A stretch of DNA of 64,000 nt from Cryptomeria japonica (Eukaryota > Streptophyta > Pinopsida > Cupressales > Cupressaceae), in NCBI RefSeq assembly GCF_030272615.1, contig NC_081406.1:236947922-237011921 (forward strand). The letters run 5' to 3'. Each line of letters opens with the position of its first letter. Position 1 is the first letter of the stretch. The translations under genes and the position numbers were made by a program. The notes beneath the pieces were generated by a model, which saw only the letters and a program-made list of their open reading frames with translations, was not told where the DNA came from and did not search any database. Below are positions 58,333 through 64,000 of the stretch, one piece after another.

Positions 58333-60435
58333 GAAAGACCAAAAGGAATCACAAGCTCCCCTGAAATAATCTATTGGGTCCTCTATCCTTGGAATAGGAA
58401 ACCTATATCTGATGGTTATCCTATTGATAGCCCTAGAATCAATACAAAGCCTCCATTTCCCATCCTTCTTTGGGGCTCAAATAGTAGGTACTGCACATGG
58501 GCTAAGGCTCTTCCTCACCGACCCTTTTTCTAGGAGTTCTTGGATTTGCCTACCTATCTCTTCATTCTATTGTGGGGTTATTTTATATACTACCTTGTTA
58601 GGAAGTACTGCTCCTTGTATGAGGTCAATCTAATGACTAATATCTCTGATAGGTGGATGGTAATCAGGTATATCTTGTGCAAGCACTCCTTTGTACTGGT
58701 CTAGCAGTTCACTGACCTCCTTAGGTCCTACCTTAGTGACACCCTTCTTCCTTTCTTCATGGGGCTTCACAATCAAAGAAAAACCTACTCCACCTTCCTC
58801 CTTTGTTGTATTTAGGAACTCTTTTTCTCCCACCATCATCACACTAGATCCTACATGTTGTGGATCCCCTCCTACCACTGACTATATCCTAAAGGTCACA
58901 CCATCCTTTTGGAAAGAGTAAGCATTATTTTCTCCATCATGATGAACCTTTCTGTCAAACTGCCATGGTCTACCAAGAAAAAGATAGCAAGCAACCATTG
59001 GAAGGATGTCAGACAAAATTTTATCCTTATACCCCCCAATACTGAACTCTACCTATGCTTTCTTATTGATGAGTATGTGTTTCCCTTTGTTCAACCAACT
59101 GACTCTATATGGACAACTATGGGGTATTCTCTCCAAGTTCAACTTTATTACTACTTCCAAAGATACGATATTATCAATAGACCCTAAATCTATGAGAACT
59201 TTACAAACCTTACCTTGAATCTTGTAGTTGACTTTAAATAAAGTCTTTCTCTAGGGTGGCTCAGTCTTCACTAGTTCCTTGAGTAGTGTCCTCTTGATCA
59301 TCAGGTTCTCTCCCATCTCTAATATCAAATTCACTTCGGGAGATGTCACACTCCTTGCATCTTCTTTATTCCTAAAGGTTCTCCTTTCACCGCCATGAGA
59401 AGTTGAGGCCTTCTGTAGAAACTTGTAGGCTGGGTGCCCCATCTGATTGAAGTTGTAGCATCTCATACTAGAGAACTTGGATCCTCTTCCTGATCCATTT
59501 GTCCCACCTCTTCCATTAAGTATTCTCCCATGGTATCCTCCTCTACTACTTGAGTCCCCAACTTACTCTCCTTGGCCAGACTCATCACTAGACCTTTGGT
59601 TAGGACTTCTTCCTTCAAAAATGCCTCTGCCTCTAAAATGTCTCCCTCCTTTAACTCTATTACTCTACTCACTTCTTTTTAAATTCTCTTTTTCCCTTAG
59701 GGCCAATTGAAAACACTTATTCACTATCTTCAGTGCCAATATGTTGATCTCATCTTGGATGTTCACCCTTAGGCCATTCAAGTACCTATCCACTTTCTTT
59801 TACTCCTCTTATTCTCTCTTTGATCTGAGACCGAGTTTATGAAACTCCTTCATATATTCATTCACATCAAAGTCTCTTTGTCTGAGGTTTTGCAATTTTC
59901 TATACATTTGCACTTCATAGTCAATGGGAATGAATTGTGCCTTGACTTTAGCCTTCATCCCTTCCTAGGAGGTTATCATATTTTTTCCCTCCTTAACTCT
60001 CTCCCTTGGTACATACTTCCACCATGTAAGATCAAACCTATTCAACCTTGCTTTTTCCATCTTAACTCTCTTATTTTCAAGGATTTCTTTGTACTCAAAA
60101 TGACTGGTCAATGCCTCAAACCAGTCTATCACCTCTTCTGCTTATATACTTCCACTATATATAGGGAACACATCAATGGTGTCCCTATTGACTGACCTCA
60201 AGGCATCTACAAATACCCTCTGATCTGCAGGTATCTCCTCTACCCACTTAGAGGATTCCCCATATTCTTTATCCCTTTCTTCATTAGTGTTACTTCCATC
60301 TTCCTTGTCCTTAGTCTTTTTCAATTCTTCAAGCTTGGACTCAAGCATCTCTTCAATCAACTTCTTCACAGCATCTTGTGACATACTCTTAGGAGGCATT
60401 CTGTAAGCCCCTATTTCAATCTCTTCCTCTGACAT
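58333..60435 (-). pseudogene. J2 gag, protease and RT start, broken
   Basis: On the minus strand: gag N-terminus from 60435 (an in-frame ATG 36 bases upstream of the MPPKSMSQD start used in J1), gag core 60150-59700, knuckle CYNFNQMGHPAYKF with the last Cys changed to Phe (near 59460), retropepsin region 59250-58900 with a degenerate active site, pre-RT 58878-58630 and RT start to 58338. Against J1 about 110 bp are missing in the RT next to the K junction (the equivalent of roughly 40395-40503). The five bases 58333-58337 are K's target duplication. Confidence 0.8.
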
Positions 60436-60489
60436 ACACTAAGACCACACCACCCATATGATCTTCAAAATCCTTCTCTGATGCCAATA

Positions 60490-61505
60490 TGATAAGGAGG
60501 CAATAGATGAGAAGGAGGTTAACCTTGAACCAGTCAATCTCTAAGGCATACAAGCTCAACCGATAATCTCTAACTCCAAAGATCCTTACACAACACCAAG
60601 TCAAGAAAAGGTTCAATGACACCAAACAACACCTTAGGAGACCCAAAGGCTCCACTATTTTCACTTATAGACAACTAACACTTCAAAAGTTCTTGTGTGA
60701 CTACCCACACCCTTGCATACATGAGTGGGATACTACTATGCTTTAGGGTTTGAATGGCCCACTTAACCAATTAAATACAACGACCCTTGGATGGGTGTTC
60801 TCACAACACCTTAACACAAATCAAACCAAATTTCATTGTTTAGATCCATCAGAACATCAATTTTGACTCACTTTCCCTCAAGCTGAACCGGTTGCTATTA
60901 AGCCTCCATTTGAAGGAATTGGGTTATAACTTTTGACACCCTGAAGATCTAAGAAAAAAAATTAGATTTTCAGATACCCATTTGGGAGTTCTCAACAATA
61001 GCTTTGTTTCTGGTACTAGATCAATTTGTAGATATCCCAACCAATACTACACTAACAGACCTAATAGGGCTATTGGACCTATTTCACTGAACGCCTTCCA
61101 CAAACTGGTTTGTTTCCCCTAATGGGTGACCATCATGGACCATGAACTGTTATGTAAACCTCCAAAGTACTCTACCACTCAATTCTCACACACTGCACTC
61201 ATCAAACCAGTTTGTCACATAGAGATGCCAAACCTAGGGTTAATTCTCCATACTCTTCGCCCTGTTGTATCCTCTTAATGGATTTTGGAACTGACATATG
61301 ATACAATGGCCTATCATCTCCTATAACAGAAGAGTGTTCAATTAAGGATTGATAGGCCAAAACCCATTATTACAGTCAAACCCTACGAGTTTAAGGGTTT
61401 TAGGCTACCTGATAGAGATTTTCTTGTAGAATAGGAAAGTGATCACTTCAAGAATTCACATTGAAAACAAAAGAAAGGTAAAATGATTTATTTACAGGAT
61501 CTATG
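60490..61505 (-). mobile_element. LTR3 of the J array, cut by copia L
   Basis: It begins at TGATAAGGAGGCAATAG (TGATGAGGAGGCAACAG in LTR1 and LTR2) and aligns with the first kilobase of the other two in + coordinates. It stops at 61505, where the L LTR begins, so about 600 bp should continue beyond the right edge. The bases 61501-61505 (CTATG) are the expected target duplication of L. Confidence 0.85.
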
Positions 61506-62346
61506 TGTTAGGTCCCGGAGACAACTGAGAGGGGGGGGTGAATCATTTGTCTAATAAATTCAAACCAAAAACAATTAACCAATTTGATTCTTAATATCGA
61601 TAAACCAATTAAGTATGTTGGTTGACAGCATTAACAGTAAATTCCTATACCGGTAAAGATTAATGCATGAAACATAAACATAAAGTCATCCACAACACAT
61701 AGCACCAATATTTGTACGTGGAAACCTTGTAAGGGGAAAAACCATGGTGGGAAACCTTACCCACAATCAGATGATACTACTGCAGATAGTAAGTGTACAT
61801 AAATGGGGTCTGCACATGTAGAAAGGCCAACAGCCTAGAGCTCACTACTCAATCACAAAATGGGAGTCACACTGACTACAATTGGATGGTTAAATCCTAT
61901 AGGATTTTGCCAAGATCAAGGGCACAATGAAAAGCATAAAAAGAGACAATAGAATGACAAGAACAAACTGTATTCTCATCAATATGCAAATGATCAATTG
62001 GATTAACCAATACAATGAATATAGGCCTACTCATATAGGCAAGGCCATATGGATGTATGAGCACACAAATATGACATGTGGCTCAATGAGAAACAAGGGT
62101 AGGTAAGAAATACTAGGGGTAGGTAGGAGAAATAATATAATATTCCACAAGAGGTGGATGACCCACCGAATGTGGAGTGTAATAGCAAAATAAGACCACA
62201 AAAGGTGGAATTTCTCCTACAAGCTCTATCCCTATGTGCACACTTCCCTAAGTGTCTCAAATCCAAACTATGAAGAGATGCATTATCCTAAGTTAACTTA
62301 AGTAAAGTGTAATAATATCCAAAATGAATATTTATTTGCACCAACA
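61506..62346 (-). mobile_element. 3' LTR of L
   Basis: On the minus strand it starts TGTTGGTGCAAATAAATATT after the G-rich tract and ends CTCCGGGACCTAACA. It has the U5 block with ACCATGGTGGG (61716-61769) and the GATTCACCCCCCCCTCTCAG block at the end. Length about 841 bp. A start two bases further left (TGTGTTAGG) is possible. Confidence 0.8.
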
Positions 62347-62666
62347 CCCCCCCTTAAGTGCAACTTAGGGGAATGAAGACTCAAGTCAACAATGCAAGAT
62401 GGGTCCTGGCTACTAGGCCATGATAGGTACCCATGTACAATATGCAAAAGCAAGCAAAACTATGCAATGCAATCTCTCACAAACGAAGAAAGGGAGAAAA
62501 CCCAGTGGGAAAAAACTCCCCCCCAAAAGAGAGATGAATGTACAAAAGACTCTCCAAGAAGAAGGACAAAACCTCAAAGAGGAAAAAGTCCCCCCCATAA
62601 GAGAGGAAGGATAAGTCAGCTGACCCCCCCTAATGACACATCCCACACCCCCAATAGAGCTCACAA
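62347..62666 (-). promoter_or_regulatory. L 3' region with four polypurine tracts
   Basis: On the minus strand G-runs of seven or more occur at 62353-62347 (next to the LTR, presumed functional), 62524-62518, 62596-62590 and 62630-62624, most within A/G-rich context. The same reiteration is seen upstream of the 3' LTRs of E and C'. No gene. Confidence 0.75.
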
Positions 62667-64000
62667 CTACTGGAACTTACTCTCGATGAAAGGTTTGGTG
62701 AATATGTCAGCAACCTGCTCTACTGTAGGACAATACTGCAAATCAATGACCTGCTCCTAAATGAGCTCTCGGATATAGTGCATATGGATCTCAATGTGTT
62801 TGGTCTGCTGGTGCTAGACCGGGTTCTTTGAGATTGCAATAGCACTCTGATTGTCGCAATGTAGAACTATCGACTGTGGAGTGGTGAATCCAAACTCTGT
62901 GAGAATCTACTAGAGCCAAATGGTCTCAGTTGCTGCTTTAATAGCACCTTGATACTCAGCCTCAGTCGAAGAGAGAGCAATAGCATGTTGCTTATTTCTC
63001 TGCCAACAAATGGGGCCCAAACCAAGGTGAAAACTGTAACCAGAAGTAGACTTACAATCATCAAGATTGCCAGCCCAATCGGAGTCTATGTAACCAACCA
63101 AGCGAAGTCCTATGTCTGTTGCTAGTGAATCCCATAGTGATGTGTACCCTGGATGTAATGAAGGATGCATTTGGTGGCTTTCCAATGAAGCTCATGTGGT
63201 TCTTGCATGAAGCGGGAAACCATGCCAACTGCAAATGAAATATCAGGGCGTGTATGGGTCAAGTAGATGAGACTACCCACAAGCTGACAATACAAAGTGG
63301 CATCAACTGGTGGAGAAGAACAATGAGCCTCAAGCTTGACTCCTGAAAGAAAGGGAGTCGGGGCAGGCTTACAATCAGCCATATCAAAGCATGCAAGTAG
63401 ATTGAGAGCATACTTGGGCTGCGATAATGTAATCCCAAAAGGTGACTGTGAAATCTCTATCCTGAGAAAGTAGTGCAAAAGACCCAAGTCAGTCATAACA
63501 AATCTGTCATGCAAAGCAGATTTGACCCTGCTAATGATGGATGAAGTACTCCTTGTAATGATCAAGTCATCAACATAGAGCACAAGTATCAAGTGAGAGT
63601 CATCCTGTCACAAAATGTAGACATTCGGATTAGAATGACACCTGGTGAACCCTACGGAGAGAAGAAAGGAATCCATCTTGGCGTACCAAGCCCTGGGGGC
63701 ATGCTTAAGGCCATATTGAGATTTCCTTAGTCTGCAAACCAAGGAAGTATCTTGGATGAAACCCTGTGGCTGCTCCATATAAATCTCCTCATCAAGATCA
63801 CCATGAAGAAAAGCACTCTTCACATCCATCTAATGTACAACCCAACCATGAGCTGCAGCAATAGCAAGTGTCAAATGAATGGAGTTCATCTTGGCTACGG
63901 GTGCAAAGGTCTCAGTATAGTCAACACCTGCAACCTGTGAGAAACCTTTCACAACAAGCCGAGCCTTATACTTATCCACAATACCATCCACTGTAAACTT
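62667..64000 (-). pseudogene. L copia pol: RT and RNase H (partial, lightly broken)
   Basis: On the minus strand the RT reads VDKYKARLVVKGF near 63970, then TAG in place of Gln before MDVKSAFLHGD (about 63830), EEIYMEQPQGF, YGLKHAPRAWYAK, a stop near 63607, then the catalytic YVDDL (LVLYVDDLIITRS, about 63580) and LLHYFLRIEIS. RNase H has GYIDSDWAGNLDDCKSTSGY (about 63100-63040) and ALSSTEAEYQGA, then TKHIEIHMHYIREL and ADIFTKPFIESKFQ, with the stop at 62667. The family differs from E and H (YVDD instead of FVDD). The N-terminal parts are outside the window. Confidence 0.9.

Larger units (their letters stand above)
36385..61505 (-). mobile_element. J array: LTR1-J1-LTR2-J2-LTR3, Ty3/gypsy chromovirus
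   Basis: Three LTRs of one family in the same orientation enclose two internal regions of one family. J1 internal is 37997-42640 (4644 bp). J2 internal is 44269-60489; removing M and K leaves about 4.5 kb. LTR2 serves as the 5' LTR of J1 and the 3' LTR of J2. This arrangement is expected from unequal recombination between two copies, or through LTRs, rather than two independent insertions, since LTR2 is single and adjoins both interiors without a break. LTR3 runs into copia L and continues off the window. Confidence 0.85.
61506..64000 (-). mobile_element. Element L: Ty1/copia, 3' part
   Basis: On the minus strand RT, RNase H, a purine-tract-rich 3' region and the 3' LTR are in the window; integrase, protease, gag and 5' LTR lie beyond 64000. 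L is inserted in LTR3 of the J array. Its pol is longer-lived than the others: RT and RNase H can be read with few breaks. Confidence 0.85.

Noticed and set aside
62392-62760. Plus-strand open frame in the L 3' region
   Set aside because: It is antisense to the end of L's RNase H and the purine-tract region and has no independent support.

Overview
The window is a block of nested, mostly decayed retrotransposons from the nuclear genome of a seed plant. I see no host protein gene, tRNA or rRNA. The evidence is plant Ty1/copia and Ty3/gypsy pol fragments on both strands, initiator-Met-tRNA-type primer sites, polypurine tracts next to TG...CA LTRs, chromodomain integrases, a plant LINE with RNase H, and AT-rich spacers with TE-on-TE nesting. 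Very long divergent nests and these element types suggest a large-genome plant, possibly a gymnosperm. That is inference; nothing here identifies a species.

Left stack (1-16550), + strand unless stated. Element A (3' end with LTR, 1-3825) sits in the RT of gypsy chromovirus B (3826-6910). B sits just after the stop codon of C (6911-11703, minus strand). C sits in the gag/protease region of copia E (11704-16550). Only the right half of each is in the window, so the left halves should lie upstream in mirrored order. E adjoins a LINE (16551 to about 18720) whose 3' part resumes near 31845.

Middle (about 18720-33940). The LINE is split by a large unclassified insertion, D. D carries a long minus-strand gene of unknown function, split again by C' (22638-29553). 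C' is a complete LTR element with two LTRs, a 5-bp target duplication, a primer site and a polypurine tract. Upstream of the D gene lies an array of about 15 imperfect 33-34-bp palindromes (30419-31608), the least explained structure here. A very old gypsy pol remnant (33006-33940) follows the LINE.

Right part (33941-64000). Copia H (minus) is interrupted at 36385 by a chromovirus array, LTR1-J1-LTR2-J2-LTR3 (minus), which looks like an unequal-recombination product. J2 is broken by a 3.8-kb solo LTR (M, 45043-48856, TSD AAGAT) and by K (50470-58332, TSD GAAAG), an element with two 1252-bp LTRs and only gag-protease coding. LTR3 is hit at 61506 by copia L (minus), which runs off the right edge.

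How the parts relate. C and C' are one family. They have a copia-type primer site, a Gag with four CCHC knuckles, and a second long ORF of unknown function in place of protease, integrase and RT. They therefore look non-autonomous and dependent on enzymes from relatives such as E, whose LTR and polypurine region are similar. The D gene has the same general layout as the C/C' second ORF. K is a separate gag-protease-only design. Nearly all pol genes are broken, often by TAG where glutamine is expected.
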